DNA of 64,000 nt, taken from assembly GCF_943734655.1 (NCBI RefSeq), contig NC_071353.1, positions 138,235,907-138,299,906 of the forward strand, written 5' to 3'. Both the position numbers and the translations under genes were made by a program. The first letter of the stretch is position 1. Every line of letters starts with the position of its first letter. The stretch is from Sabethes cyaneus. Taxonomy: Eukaryota; Arthropoda; Insecta; Diptera; Culicidae. The notes beneath the pieces were generated by a model. The model made no database searches. It was not told the origin of the DNA and saw nothing but the letters and a program-made list of their open reading frames with translations. Positions 50,763 to 62,751 of this stretch are shown here, one piece after another.

Positions 50763-51290
50763 GTATGCAACTGGCTTGAAAGTGACTCTTTTGTGACAAA
50801 GTGATTAAATTATCATACTAAGAATCGTTAAAGAAGGCTTCAGGACTCTTGCAAAAGAGTACACAGCTCTAAAGGGGTCAGTCGGTTGTAAACCCTCCTC
50901 CTCTAACAATGAAGCACAAGCAAACCAATCGAAAAAAGCGAATCAGTGTAATAGACCAAGAAGCGAAGAAAGAATAGAAGAAGAAGACGTCACCATCATC
51001 CAAACATAACCAGAACTCATCACAACCCGAGCACAGTTCCTCCGCTAATATACCCCAAACACTAAACACAATGAACACCAGAGGACGTAGCTTCTATCGA
51101 TAATGTCCATCGCTTTTGGACGACACAATATCTGGAACCGGAAAAACCAGAAACACAAACCGTAAACCAGGAATTAACCAATGCTCAAGCCCCCACCCAA
51201 CAACAATGATTGACCTCGACCCTAATATTTCAGACCAAATGGACAATAACGGGTGACAACTAAAATTTTGGAATTTTTTTCTCAAGCTGT
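50763..51290. other. Possible 5' UTR of the RTE element, otherwise unassigned
   Basis: CA-rich text at 50890-51250 directly precedes the endonuclease and might be 5' UTR. No frame is supported. Confidence 0.35.
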
Positions 51291-51299
51291 CAAAAAAGA

Positions 51300-53960
51300 C
51301 AAAGATACATGAAGAGCCTGGTAAATGGCTGGATAAAGGTTGCGAACGGGTGCTGATTGAACAGCTTGAACCCCGCAAACTCGGCATCGTAGCTCTGCAG
51401 GAAATCAGTCGCAAAGGAGAGAAGATATGGAAGATCCGTGGCGGAAAGGCCCAGTTTTACCAGAGCGGTGGCACTACCAACGAACTAGGAACGGGCTTTG
51501 TAGTATTGGGCGAAATGTAGGATCGCGTGAAAGATTGGAAGGCGATCAACGAGAGAATGTGTGTATTGAGGATAAAGGGCCGTTTTTTCAATTATAGCAT
51601 CATTAACGTGCACTGCCCGCACGAAGGTACACCCGACGGCGAGAAAGAAGTGTTCTACGCGAGACTGAAGGCGACGTACGACAGCTGCTCGTCACGGGAC
51701 ATCAAGATCGTCATGAACGCCCAGGTTGGTAGTGAAGAAATTCTCGCGTAACTTTTCAAAAGGACCTAAGTAACATTGAGAGACTCTCTTTGGCGTCCTT
51801 CTCTTCTGATTATCACGGCGACATGAATGCATTCCAACAAAAAATTTCCTCACGTTTAGCTAGATAATGACTCTAGCAACCGGTTCATGCAAAGCTGCTG
51901 TTTTAAAGTGCATTTGCATTACCGTGGGAGGTGAAAGAGAGGAGGCACGAAGAGAATCTCTCATGGTTACTTAGGTCCTTTAGAAATGTTACGCCTGAAA
52001 TGTATAGGCCAGTGGTAGGACCCCATAGCCTGCACACCGACACGAACGATAACGGTCAACGATAGTCAACAAAGCCACCTGGAGATCACCTGACCAACGT
52101 ACAATGAACCAAATTGACCACGTTCTCATAGAGGGCTGGTTTTTCTCTAACATCACGAACGTACACTCCCGTCGGGGTGCGGATATCTATTTTGACCATT
52201 ACCTAGTAGCAGTACATGTGCGCTCGAAGCTGTCCACCGTATACCGGACACGTCAAAGCCGCTCTCCTCGGCTGAACATCAGGCAGCTAGACAACCCGCA
52301 AGCTGCCGAGAACTACGCGCGAGTACTGAATGAGGCACTGCCTTCTTCCGAGGAGTTAGGTGCTTCAAACCCCGAAGACGGTTTGGGCAGAATACGTTTG
52401 GCCATCGGAGAGGCCGCTACTGCGGCACTAGGTATTGCGCCTCGGAGTACACAAAATGATTGGTTTGTTGGGAAATGCCAACAAGCGGTGGAGGGAAAAA
52501 ACTGCTTGGAAAAATTATCTAAGTATTGCCACTAGAGAGAACCTGGCAAATACTGACGAGCTAGGAACCAGTTGACCACGATTCTTAGAAGGAAAAAGGG
52601 CCAAAAGGAGGACAGAGATCGTGAAGAATTAGAACAACTATTCCGAGCTAATGACACGCGCAAGTTTTATGAGAAGGTGAACCAAACCCGGAAGGTCTAC
52701 ACACCGAAACCTGACATGTGTAGGGACGAGGGAGGGAATCTAATCACAAACGAGCGCGAGGTGGCCGACAGATGGAAGCAGTTCTTCGATGAACACCTCA
52801 ATGGCGAAGTCGCAGAAGGAGGTGGAACGGAAATTAACCTAGGAGCGCCATGGAAGATAGTAATGTCCTAGCACCTGATCTCCAAGAAGTCAAACAAGAA
52901 ATCGGGATGCTGAAGACCAATAAAGCCGCTGGGAACGACCGCCTACCGGCAGAGCTTTATAAACATGGCGGAGAAACGCTAGCAAAGGCTCTACACTAGG
53001 TTATTTCGAGGATTTGGGAGGAGGAAAAGCTACCGGAGGAATGGATGGAAGGAGTGGTTTGTCCCATCTACAAAAAGGGTGATCGGTTAGACTGCTGCAA
53101 CTATCGCGGTATTACGCTGGTAAACGTCGCCTACAAGGTACTCTCCCAGATCCTGTTACGCCGGTTGTCAGCGATAGCAAAAGTTTTCGAAGGGAATTAT
53201 CAGGCGGGTTCAATGGGGGCTCGTGCAACTACGGACCAAATTTTTACTATCCGATAGATCACAACTTTATTGATTTCAAAGCAGCATACGATACAGTCGA
53301 TCGAGACAAGCTATGGCAGCTAATGCACGAACACGGTTTTCCGTACAAACTGACGCGACTGATCAGAGCTACATTGGATCGAGTGATGTGTTTCGTACGC
53401 ATCTCTGGGACACTCTCGAGTCCCTTCGAGACGCGGCGAAGGTTGAGTCAAGGTGATGGTTTATCCTGCATGCTGTTCAACATCGCTTTTGAGGGGGTGA
53501 TGCGACGAGCGGACATCGAAACGAGAGGCACGATTTTTACCAAAGGTAGCCAACTTCTAGGTTTTGCAGATGACTTCGATATCATAACTAGGAACTTTGC
53601 GACGGCGGAGGCAATCTACGCCAGACTGAAAGCGGTGTCTAGGAGAATTGGTAGTTCCGGTTATGGTAGTTCGTTATGGACTTGAAGCCGTGACGCTGCT
53701 CACGGAGGACATACGCGCCCTTGCCGTGTTCGAGCGGATAGTGCTGCGAACGATTTATGGCGGAGTACAAACTGAAAGCGGAGAGTGGCGGAGACGTATG
53801 ACTCACGAGCTACAGGCACTGCTTGGGGAGACTCCCATCGTACATCTAGCGAAAGTTAGCAGGCTACGGATGGCCGGACACGTCGTAAGGACGCCGGACG
53901 ACAGTGCGACGAAAATAGTCCTCTTGTTGTTGCCACCGGCACCAGGAACAGGGGAGCCCA
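51300..53960 (+). pseudogene. RTE-type retrotransposon: endonuclease and RT, decayed, near full length
   Basis: Endonuclease: LEPRKLGIVALQEISRKGEK near 51365, an in-frame stop at 51518-51520, then INVHCPHEGTP and RDIKIVMNAQVG near 51700. After a 255-bp MITE it resumes with MYRPVVGPHSLH, and then MNQIDHVLIEGWFF, DHYLVAVHVRSKL and NDWFVGKCQQAVE to 52500. Linker: EELEQLFRANDTRKFYEKV near 52635. RT: FVPST/CPIYKKGDRLDCCNYRGITL near 53060, FKAAYDTVDRDKLW near 53280, LSQGDGLSCMLFNIAFEGV near 53445, LLGFADDFDII near 53560 with an intact FADD. A deletion in the thumb near 53650 is followed by the C-terminal LRTIYGGVQTESGEWRRRM. Frameshifts make it inactive. The 3' end is at 55880, beyond a second insertion. 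Confidence 0.87.
51742..51996. mobile_element. 255-bp MITE inserted in the RTE endonuclease
   Basis: GAAAT is duplicated at 51737-51741 and 51997-52001. The left end TCTCGCGTAACTTTTCAAAA and the right end (complement of GGCGTAACATTTCTAAAGG) are mirrored through GGACCTAAGTAAC. Removing the element and one GAAAT restores continuous endonuclease text across the site. The same terminus occurs alone at 48209-48242. Confidence 0.82.
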
Positions 53961-55879
53961 CCCAGCAAACCAGATATCGTATATTCATGTCAAGATTTAA
54001 TCTTATATAAATGGATATCACATCGGACTCGTATAAATATACACATGTTGTAAGCACATTGTGTAAATTTCATCGTATGTAATGCACACGATGATTGATA
54101 TACGAATTAATAGTAAAAATCGTAAATAGGTCGAGAGATAATCGGGTTATGCTTAGCGAATATCGCATATGACGATTTCTTAGATTTAGTTACCAACAAT
54201 GGTTATCATGAAGATGTAATCGTATTTAATTACAGTTTTCATCGGATTATGTTTTGCAAAATGTCTTATATGACATCGTTTTAGATTTATATACAAGCAG
54301 TGATAATCATGAGATTCTAGGTGCATTAAAATATGATTTGCATCAAAACACGTTCAAATTTGTTGTTATTTCTTTACAACAAAAACAACAAAATAGAGAG
54401 ATTTCAAGGATACTTTCTTAATGCAGATTTGTCAATCAAAAAAATTAACGGTTTCTTCGCTTTGGTTTTAAATTTAAATATCTATTTATTTCTTTTGTTA
54501 AAACTGGACTATTTTAAAAATATTAATAATTCAAATAAGGCCGCCTAAATATTAAGCAGCAAGCATATAATGATTAAGTCATACTGACAAGACAATAAAA
54601 GATCTTTTTGAAAAAGCACTCTTTGAGGAGTTTGATTGTTTTTTGGCGTATTAAAACCACGTAACGTAACGTTTTAAAAATTAAAAATGTTAAAAATAGA
54701 AACTCATAATTTTTTAGATATTTCTCTGATAGGTAAGTGAACGAACGGAAATCTTAAAATTTACCAAGGAGAGTATTTCTCAGAACTGGGCAAGTCTAGA
54801 TTATGATCCATTCCGCTAATCTAAATGCCTTAAAATCAGTGCATCTTACGGCTTTTCAGAAGAAATGCAAATGTTAAGTGGAATTAGAAAAAGACATTCA
54901 GCATTAAACTGGTACAGTAAAAAATAATGTTCGATGCTTATTGTTGTAAGTAATTTTGAGCTGTCCTATAGCATCTAAATGTTCAGCATTCTATTTTAAA
55001 TAACTTTTAATTTCTTTCTAAGACCTTCTGAAATAACAGACAACATTTTTGTACTTGAGCTTTAATAATATTATCTCCATGTAATCAAATATGAATATGC
55101 ATATAACGTATTCTAATGTATGTTTAGAACAATCTGTACCACGGAATGCTAACAAAGGTACTGAATATCATTCCATGAAGTCAGCATTATCATTAAAATT
55201 AACGATCAAATGCAAACTTATTTACGACACTGTAATTCAGTCACAATTGACACAAACTCGTATGTCGGATGAGAATAAATCAAATCCGTACTTACATGTT
55301 CAATGCATCAGATAAGATCTCATTGCTTACATGTACGATGACTTCGGTTTAAGATGTGCAAAAATATCATTGAGGTACTGATGTACCAGTAGCTTAGAGG
55401 TAATGAACAAATACTGCGGTATGGGTGATTCTTGGTTCTAAACCAGGTGAGTACAGCTCGTTTTAAATGATATAGACAAAAAAGTTAAATATTGTGACAG
55501 GTCGATAATATCTTTATTAAGCTTATGAAAAAAAGCTTTCAGCAAAGCTTTTACTTTTTTGTCTCATTAACTTTCAGGGCGAATATTTGGCTATAAATAG
55601 CAATTTTTGACACTTGCCATTTACCACATGGGGAAAGGCGAAGGGTAAAGTAGAAATATTATAGTAACTGTGTCGAAATGCAATCCAGTCAATCGGCTCA
55701 GTCGTATAAACTGTTTTGTTTTGTCGGCATTTCAATTTCTGAAGAACTAAATCATGTATATCGCCTCCACTTTTGCATGTATATGCCGTTTCTGCGCATG
55801 ATATATGATTTGGTAGACCTTATATGCTGACGTTTATCTCATTTAGAATTAAGTTATACAGACCAAAATGTTTGCTGGG
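53961..55879. mobile_element. 1.9-kb TIR element (CCCAGCAAAC ends) inserted in the RTE 3' region
   Basis: CCCAGCAAAC at 53961 is mirrored by GTTTGCTGGG at 55870-55879. The RTE C-terminal text breaks off at PGTGEP-like sequence before it and resumes with ARWLDQVESD-like sequence after it. The body is AT-rich with several TATATGAT/ATCGTATA motifs near the left end. No transposase is recognised, and the target duplication is unclear. Confidence 0.75.
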
Positions 55880-56035
55880 CAACGTGCACGATGACTCGAC
55901 CAGGTCGAAAGCGATTTGCGACTTCTGAGACAACTAGGAAATTGGCAACGAGCGGCCCAAGACCGAGTTGAATGGAGACGAGTGCTTGAAATAGCACGAA
56001 CCACCCCGGCTCTATGCTGAAGAAGCAGAATAAGA
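55880..56035 (+). pseudogene. 3' end of the interrupted RTE element
   Basis: Resumes the C-terminus (QRARWLDQVESDLRLLRQLG-like text in shifted frames, then WRRVLEIARTTPALC-stop) and ends in GAAGAAGCAGAATAAGAAG. The short AAG/AATAAG tail is the usual 3' end of the RTE copies here. It belongs to the element at 51300-53960. Confidence 0.85.
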
Positions 56036-59000
56036 AGAGATCACTCGGCCTCGCCTTGTCGTGAACTTGATGATTGAATCGAGCTGCTGTGACGCTGCTA
56101 CCAGTTTAGGTACCACATTGTCGCCTTGACACCTTTCGAGTGTTATCCCGGTCTTCTAGTTAACAGCCCATCGTTAAAGCGATGCATTGCGAATTCGGGT
56201 GATTTCATTTTGCTGTGTCTGAATGTCGAACCTAATTCAGAAGCTGCTGGTTCCAACTCATCGTCGCATGACGGAAATCTCGGAGCCCCCACCACAGGCG
56301 AGTCATTCGAACCAACGTTCATCAGTCGGCCCGGTCCTATAGTGTATTTGTCTATCCGAATTTTTAATATCTGATTCTATTTCATGTCCTAGCACCTCGG
56401 CTCCTATGTCCGGTACGAGCAACGCTAATAGTGGACCACTCATCCCTGCGGATACTCCAATTAGTTATTTTACGTCGCATCCTGGTGCGCCTAGCGTCAT
56501 AGTTGAATTTAAGATATGACGAGAGTGTTCCACATTTAGTTGCAGCGACCAGTTCATAACCACTTATAGTCACAGGCGAGTTTCTGCAAGTAAAAGTGAC
56601 AAAAATGTGCTTTCCTTCAATCCATTTTTAAAATAATATCTCAAAATCCAAGATTTCATAATCTCCAACAACCCATGCAAAACATAAATACAACAATAAC
56701 TTTTTCCCGTAATATTGTGCATTCAACTAAACAATGTGTATAACTGGGAATGCTTCAGACCGATAACCCACCCATTGTATATCTATCTAAAAGCCCCTGT
56801 CACCTTGTGCTTACGGTGAATGCTCTCGAAGCTCAAACCGAATCCCTTTGTACCACCGTACCCGAATCAGATTCCCAGAATCAAAACCATAGCTCAAGAT
56901 ATCACAAAGAAACCAGATAAACCTCGCCGGACCAACGCTTCATCCAACTTAACACTGATGATGAAGAACTTGTTTTCCCGGTCCGGCACACAAAAGTACA
57001 AACGAAATGCGAAAAATCAGCAGATATGATTTCCTTTCTATTTCTGTTTTCATCTGCGAGCCGTTCGATGATTGTGTCCTGCATTCAACAAGCTCGGCAG
57101 GACTTCTTTACCTCTTAATATCGCCTCTCACACCCGGTCCTCCAATCATCAAGGCTGTGTGGGGGTGATAATGTGTGGGCACCCGAGATATACGGCGACG
57201 ACTGTGACACGGTGACAACAAAAGCGGTGGTCATCATATAATGAAAAGGAATTTTCCACTTTTCATCCCATCCCGAAAAATGGATATTTCAATAGAACGA
57301 AAATGTATCCTTTTTCACCGCTCTGCTCACTCGTCCGCCGTCTTACCCTAGTGCAAAATGGCAAAAATCGGGGGTGTCCAGTTTCCTGGCAAATGCTTGG
57401 ACAGATGCAAAAAATAAATAAATAAAGAAACACCAAGCCGGGGACGAAAAAGAAACGAAACCAAGAAACGTGTTTCCTTTCTTCAAGGGGTTTAATTTTC
57501 CATGCAGATCCCGGTGGCTTATGTGGGTGACTTCTTCGGGCAGATGGATATAGAGATGGACCGCGGCGCGGGCGACGCATCGGTTATCATTCCAGGCAGG
57601 CAGACAGGAGAGGGAAGTGAAGGGCGAAAAAAGCGAAAACCTCCGGCGGAATCTAATTTCCTGTCCGCTCGAAGTCCGAAGTCTCTTTATGTGGATAATA
57701 TGACGGTCGATTCTCGGTCAGCTTTGGATGCGGGTCAATCTTGAAGAAAACCTTTTTATCGAGTGTCGTCGTACACGTTCCGTTCCGTTCGGTTCGGTTC
57801 CCTTTCGGTCAGTTAATGGCCCCGGCTGTCGGTAGGATTTGAAATTTGATGAATGTGGGAATATGTAAATTGCCAAAGCCGTTTTGCACATCACCGTTCG
57901 TGAACTCTATCTGTATCAAAGTATTGATAATGTTTCACACAATTTTTGATGTGATTCCTGCATTTTTATTTTGGTTTTAGATGATGTATTTCCAAAAGGA
58001 TTGTCTATTATCTCATCAAAAGACAATTTCAGCTCGGATTCTCGGATACTGTTTTACAATTAATTCTTCGACTTCTAACTGAGTTCAAACAACTGAAAGC
58101 CTTGCTGGTACTGCCCCCATCGAGCATTGATAAATTTTCCATCAAAAACCGTTATGAAATATTTTCGAAGCCACAAAAACGCCTGCGGGGAATCCTGGGT
58201 GTTCCACCTGCCTTCGCAAAACGGTTTGGGAATGTCCTGCGAGACTAATATTAATGTTTCATCCTTGAAGAACACCCACCGCATTCGCCGGCAATTACAC
58301 ATCCCGGGTGGATCGAAGCGAATCGGATGAGTTACGACACAGAGTCAATATTTTCCCACCCCTGTCAAACCTTCCGGTTCGTTCGTTCGTTCCGATCGTT
58401 CTCACACTGACTGTTGTGGCACTAAACGATTCCCTTTTTTCTCTCGCCCAACCACCGCCTTAGTGAGTGCGTGCGTGCGGGTGGGCGGGCGGTCGGTCGG
58501 GTTGGTATGCAAGAAATGTTACATAACCTTTCATAAATTAATTTTCTTCCTACGTAGACGTACGTAGGTCGGTCGACGATAATCGAAATCTGCTCGACGG
58601 TGAATAATAGATTTGTGCCATCCGAGTATGGCACAGTACCTTTCGCATCGGGCGGCGGCGCCTACTACGAGCGTCAGCAGAATCCTTTCCGGATCCATTC
58701 TGGCGGCCAGGAAGAGGACATGTGTTTGCCAACTTTGCCGTACGGCGAGGGAACGAACCTGTAACGTCAGACAAAAAGCTTTTTGTGGAACAATCAACTC
58801 GAGATGCCTCAGTTGCGGGCGGGATGGAATCATATTTTATCGTTGCCGAAAATGGTGTTTACTTACCAAGTCGGCGGGGTCTAATAAATCTCGGCGGAAT
58901 CTGCCAGCATTGATTACCGGTAGAAGGGGGGGGGGGGAGACTTTTGCACCTCTATGCCGACGTTTGTCAGTGTGGAAGTCTTACGTGAAACTTACGGCCA

Positions 59001-59455
59001 AAAAAGGTGCAGAGCAACGGCAACGGCAGCAGCAGGCGGCGACTATCGACTGCGCAGGAGTTTCTTGTTTGTCCTCTTCATGTATATTTAGTCGGTAAAG
59101 TGAATGTAAACATTGAACCTGAAAATCCTGTTCGCATGAATTCCGGAGGAGGGCACGATGAGTGCCTACGTGTGGTTTATTGTAATGTAGCCGAAAATGT
59201 GTTTAATTTAGATATTGAACTCGGCTCAACTCCTTGACAGAGACGGATGGACGGTGCACGGGGATTTGCGACCGGATTTGATGGCGGACGATTGTGTTTG
59301 CTTTCCTGCCAGATGAGTCATAATCCGGTGCCAGCGGAGTGAAGGAAAGTGTGCGAAAATAATGAGCAGGCGGGAGGTGACGGGTGTAAGTTTTTCTATT
59401 TTTCTTATATAAATTTTCTTCTGTTGAATACTGGAGTGACAATTTATTTCAAATC
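56036..59455. other. Unassigned; possible decayed retrotransposon ORF1, then single-copy-like DNA
   Basis: 56130-57110 has scattered Ser/Pro/Thr-rich frames reminiscent of a decayed LINE ORF1, but nothing definite. 57150-59450 is the most GC-rich stretch of the window (CGGGCGGTCGGTCGG near 58487, G9 near 58927) with no transposon marks. A 161-codon frame at 58613-59098 has no recognisable domain and is probably fortuitous. Regulatory or untranslated exon DNA is possible. Confidence 0.4.
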
Positions 59456-59457
59456 CA

Positions 59458-60343
59458 AATTTTACGTTCAAAGACCCGAAGCACTCGTCGGCCAGCTTCC
59501 TTTAGCGTCCATGATTCATGTCCGTACAGGGCCAACGAGCGGAGTAGTGCTCTGTGGTGCGCCAGTTTTGTGCAAATTTGCAAACTACAGCACTTCAGCT
59601 GGCTACGTAATCCGTAGAAAGTCCGATTCGCGGCTGCAATTCGTCGTTTTAGTTCGCGGTTTACATCGTTGTCACACGTCACGAGCGTACAAAGGTACAT
59701 GAATTCCTCACTTACTTCATATCGTTCCCCACCCAGCTCCACCTCGGCACCAACACAGCGATGGATTCCCACAGTCCCTGCCAGCAACCTTGTACTTCGT
59801 ATTGGCATTATTAATGGTAAGTCCTAATCTCACTACTTCCCATTTTAAAGCCCTAAAGACCCTAAAGGATATAGATGTCATCCGCAAAACCAAGAAGCAT
59901 GCCAGTCCCGTTCCTTTCCACGTTTGTTCTTCGTACTGCACCTCCCAAGACAATGTTCAATGGCAGGTTAGGCAGTGCATGCCCTAGCTTCAGTTCGTCC
60001 AACGTCACGAAAGCGGTTGAGGTCTCACCCGCATGACGCATGATTTTGACACATCCAGCGTCGCTCGACTCAGCGTAATTAGTTTTGTCGGAAAACTATG
60101 TTCTAGCATTATCTGCCACAGCTCATTTCGTTGGACTGAATCGCGCGCCGGCTTAAAATCCGCAAAAAGATAATGAGTACTTGTATAGTTCCAGACGCAG
60201 GGTAAACATCTGATGCGTCGTGGAGCGACCCTCACGAAAACCGGCTTGGTACTCGGAGACAAAGGGCTCAGCTAACGGTCTCAGCCTACAGAACAGCATA
60301 CGGCAATGTAATGCCTCAATAGTTTTTACACTCAAGTAGAGGA
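59458..60343 (-). pseudogene. RTE-type retrotransposon fragment (second subfamily), decayed
   Basis: Minus-strand blocks: LECKNY-stop-GITLP near 60325, LRPLAEPFVSEYQAGFREGR near 60260, FADFKPARDSVQRNELWQIM near 60160. A decayed middle follows, with GVRLGLTINNANTKY-like text near 59830. The frame 59808-59449 has VSEEFMYLCTLVTCDNDVNR, ELKRRIAAANRTFYGL and YGHESWTLKEAGRRVLRVFE. It stops at KIW, before the expected GGVQ block, so its 3' end is lost. Its wording differs from the neighbouring copies, so it is a distinct subfamily. Its 5' side is interrupted at 60344 by a younger RTE insertion. Confidence 0.8.
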
Positions 60344-61639
60344 TTGTTGGACACCTTCTTCCTCTTCAGCAGCATGGAGCCGGGGTGGCTCATGCTGTTT
60401 CAAGCACTCGTCTCCATTCAACTCGGTCTTGGGCCACTCGTCGCCAATTTCCTAGTTGTCTCAGAAGTCGCAAATCACTTTCGACCTGGTCGAGCCATCG
60501 TGCACATCGTGCCCCCCTGTTCCTGGTGCCGGTGGGGTTGTTGAAGAGGACTATTTTCGTCGCACTGTCGTCCGGCATCCTTACGACGTGCCCGGCCCAC
60601 CGTAGCCTGCTAACTTTCGCTAGATGTACGATGGGAGTCTCCCCAAGCAGTGCCTGTAGCTCGTGAGTCATACGCCTCCGCCACTCTCCGCTTTCAGTTT
60701 GTACTCCGCCGAATATCGTCCGCAGCACTTTCCGCTCGAACACGGCAAGGGCGCATATGTCCTCCGCAAGCAGCGTCACGGCTTCAAGTCCATAAAGAAC
60801 TACTGGTCTAATAAGGGGTTTGTACATTGTTAGCTTCGTGCGGCGGCGTACGCTTCCTGATCGTAGCGTTTTACGAAGGGCAAAGTAGGCCCGATTTCCC
60901 GCTTGGATGCGCCGCTGGATCTCCTTACTAGTGTTGTTGTCCGCGGTCACCAGCGATCCCAAATACACGAACTCCTCTACCACTTCTAGTTCGTCGCCGT
61001 CAACGGTCCGTGGGAGGCGCGCGTTTGTTTCCTTTGAGCCTCTTCCTCTCACGTATTTGGGTTTCGACGCATTTATTTTTAGTCCAATTCTCCTAGACTC
61101 CGCCTTCAGTCTAGCGTACATTGCCTCCGCCGTCGCAAAGTTCCTGGCTATGATATCGAAGTCAACTGCAAAGCCTAGAAATTGGCTACTCTTGGTAAAA
61201 ATGGGGCGCCTCGTTTCGATGCCCGCTCATCGGATCACCCCCTCAAGAGCGATGTTGAACAGCAGGCAGGATAAACCGTTACCTTGTCTCAACCCTTGCC
61301 GCGTCTCGAAGGGACTCGAGAGTGTCCCAGAGATGCGTACGAAACACATCACTCAATCCAATGTAGCTCTGATCAGTCGCGTCAGTTTGTCCGGAAAACC
61401 GTATTCGTGCATTATCTGCCATAGCTTGTCTCGATCGTCTCTATCGTATGCTGCTTTGAAATCAATAAAGATGTGATGCGTGGGCACGTTGTACTTCCGA
61501 CATTTCTGCAAAATCTGTCGGATAGTAAAAATTTAGTCCGTAGTTGCGCGAGCCCCCATGAAACCCGCCTGATAATTCCCTACGAAACCTTGTGCTATCG
61601 GTGACAGCCGGCGTAACAGGATCATGTTTGTTGGACACC
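60344..61639 (-). pseudogene. RTE-type retrotransposon, 5'-truncated, with target-site duplication
   Basis: The body is 60356-61627. TTGTTGGACACC occurs at 60344-60355 and again at 61628-61639 and is a 12-bp target-site duplication. Minus-strand text starts inside RT (LLRRLSPIAQGFVGNYQAGF-like), passes LVDFKAAYD-equivalent text near 61450 and a stop near 61232. The frame 61121-60390 gives 243 intact residues: thumb (EFVYLGSLVTADNNTSKEIQ), VLRTIFGGVQTESGEWRRR, HVVRMPDDSATKIVLFNN and WLDQVESDLRLLRQLG. The catalytic box is FAVD near 61165 instead of FADD, so RT would be dead. It ends GCTGAAGAGGAAGAAG. Of the RTE copies here it has the longest intact frame and is probably the youngest. Confidence 0.88.
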
Positions 61640-62439
61640 GTTGTGGTGTAATTCATACGTTTCGAGATATGATTTTTTAAACGTAATTCCCATGAAAATA
61701 AATACATATACCCTTTTTTAAAACGATACTTTCATCAAAGTGATGCCAATTAGGCCTGTGCATTGGTTAAGTCATTGGTAGTGACGGGCGTGTTTCGGGT
61801 GCACTCTCAAGTCGCTCGGATCACGTCGAGGATGCACTGTTCTGTTTGTTATTCATCGTTATTCATCGTTACCGGAGACTAGGAAGATTGAATGTGTCGA
61901 AATCCAAACATACAGGGTGTTAGGTAGCTTAGTGCATATACTTCAGGGGGTGATAGAGAATCAACAACTATGCTAGCTAGCTCAATTCTGTTACCTTCAT
62001 TCGAATGCTAATAAAATTTTGTACTGAAAACTGGTCTTAAACCTGCTACTTCATGAAATTTAATGACTTTTTTGACGCAAAAAGCTGTGAAATAAGTGGC
62101 GTTTTTATCAAATTTCTCCTAAAAACGTGTCATAAATCGGATTGCTTGTATTTACGCGAAATGTCTATCTCTAGTTTAGTTGTCTAGTTTCGTTGCAATT
62201 TGATTTTAAACGTATCGTGTTGGGTGTTGAATTAGTATCTGAAAACTGCACGAATTCATACATCACGCATAGCACACTAGATTACCGCGTGCGACGGACA
62301 CTGTCCGGCAATAATGTTTCTCGTATATTAAGGGTTCGTCTCCATTTTTGGTTGCATAATCCTGCAAAACTCAAGCCACTTAGATTTATTCGCAGGTAGT
62401 AGCTCTTAAACCTGTGGTTTGGAAAGGATGTATTTTTAC
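61640..62439. other. Unassigned
   Basis: AT-rich with nothing recognised. Confidence 0.4.
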
Positions 62440-62600
62440 CCGGTTCAGCACGCTTCACACCTCCAGGGTGACGGGGCTGCTGTGCCGCAATTTGCTTTGT
62501 GCTTGTCTTGAGATCATTTCTCACAATCCACCAAATTGTATGGTCAATCGCTGATGCCACTTGCTGATGATGCTCCCCTCGAAGCCTCATTGAAAACAAT
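62440..62600 (-). pseudogene. Possible mariner transposase N-terminal remnant
   Basis: A short minus-strand frame contains IDHTIWWIVRNDLKTSTK followed by VKRAEPGKN. It resembles the helix-turn-helix region (xxIVRNDLxxxPYK...) of Tc1/mariner transposases. The match is short and unsupported by catalytic blocks. Confidence 0.3.
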
Positions 62601-62751
62601 GTTCCTTCTCGGAAATCATTATGTCACAAAACTAGCACTTCTGGATTTGTGTTCACTTTACTGCATTAGGAAGCCGATAATCAGAACATCCACAACCATA
62701 CTCCTACACAATTAGCGAAGCCATAACAAAGTAGAATTGTTTTCCATATGC

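Noticed and set aside
58613..59098. 161-codon open frame in a GC-rich stretch
   Set aside because: No domain, no start context of note, biased composition and overlapping open frames on both strands. Probably chance.
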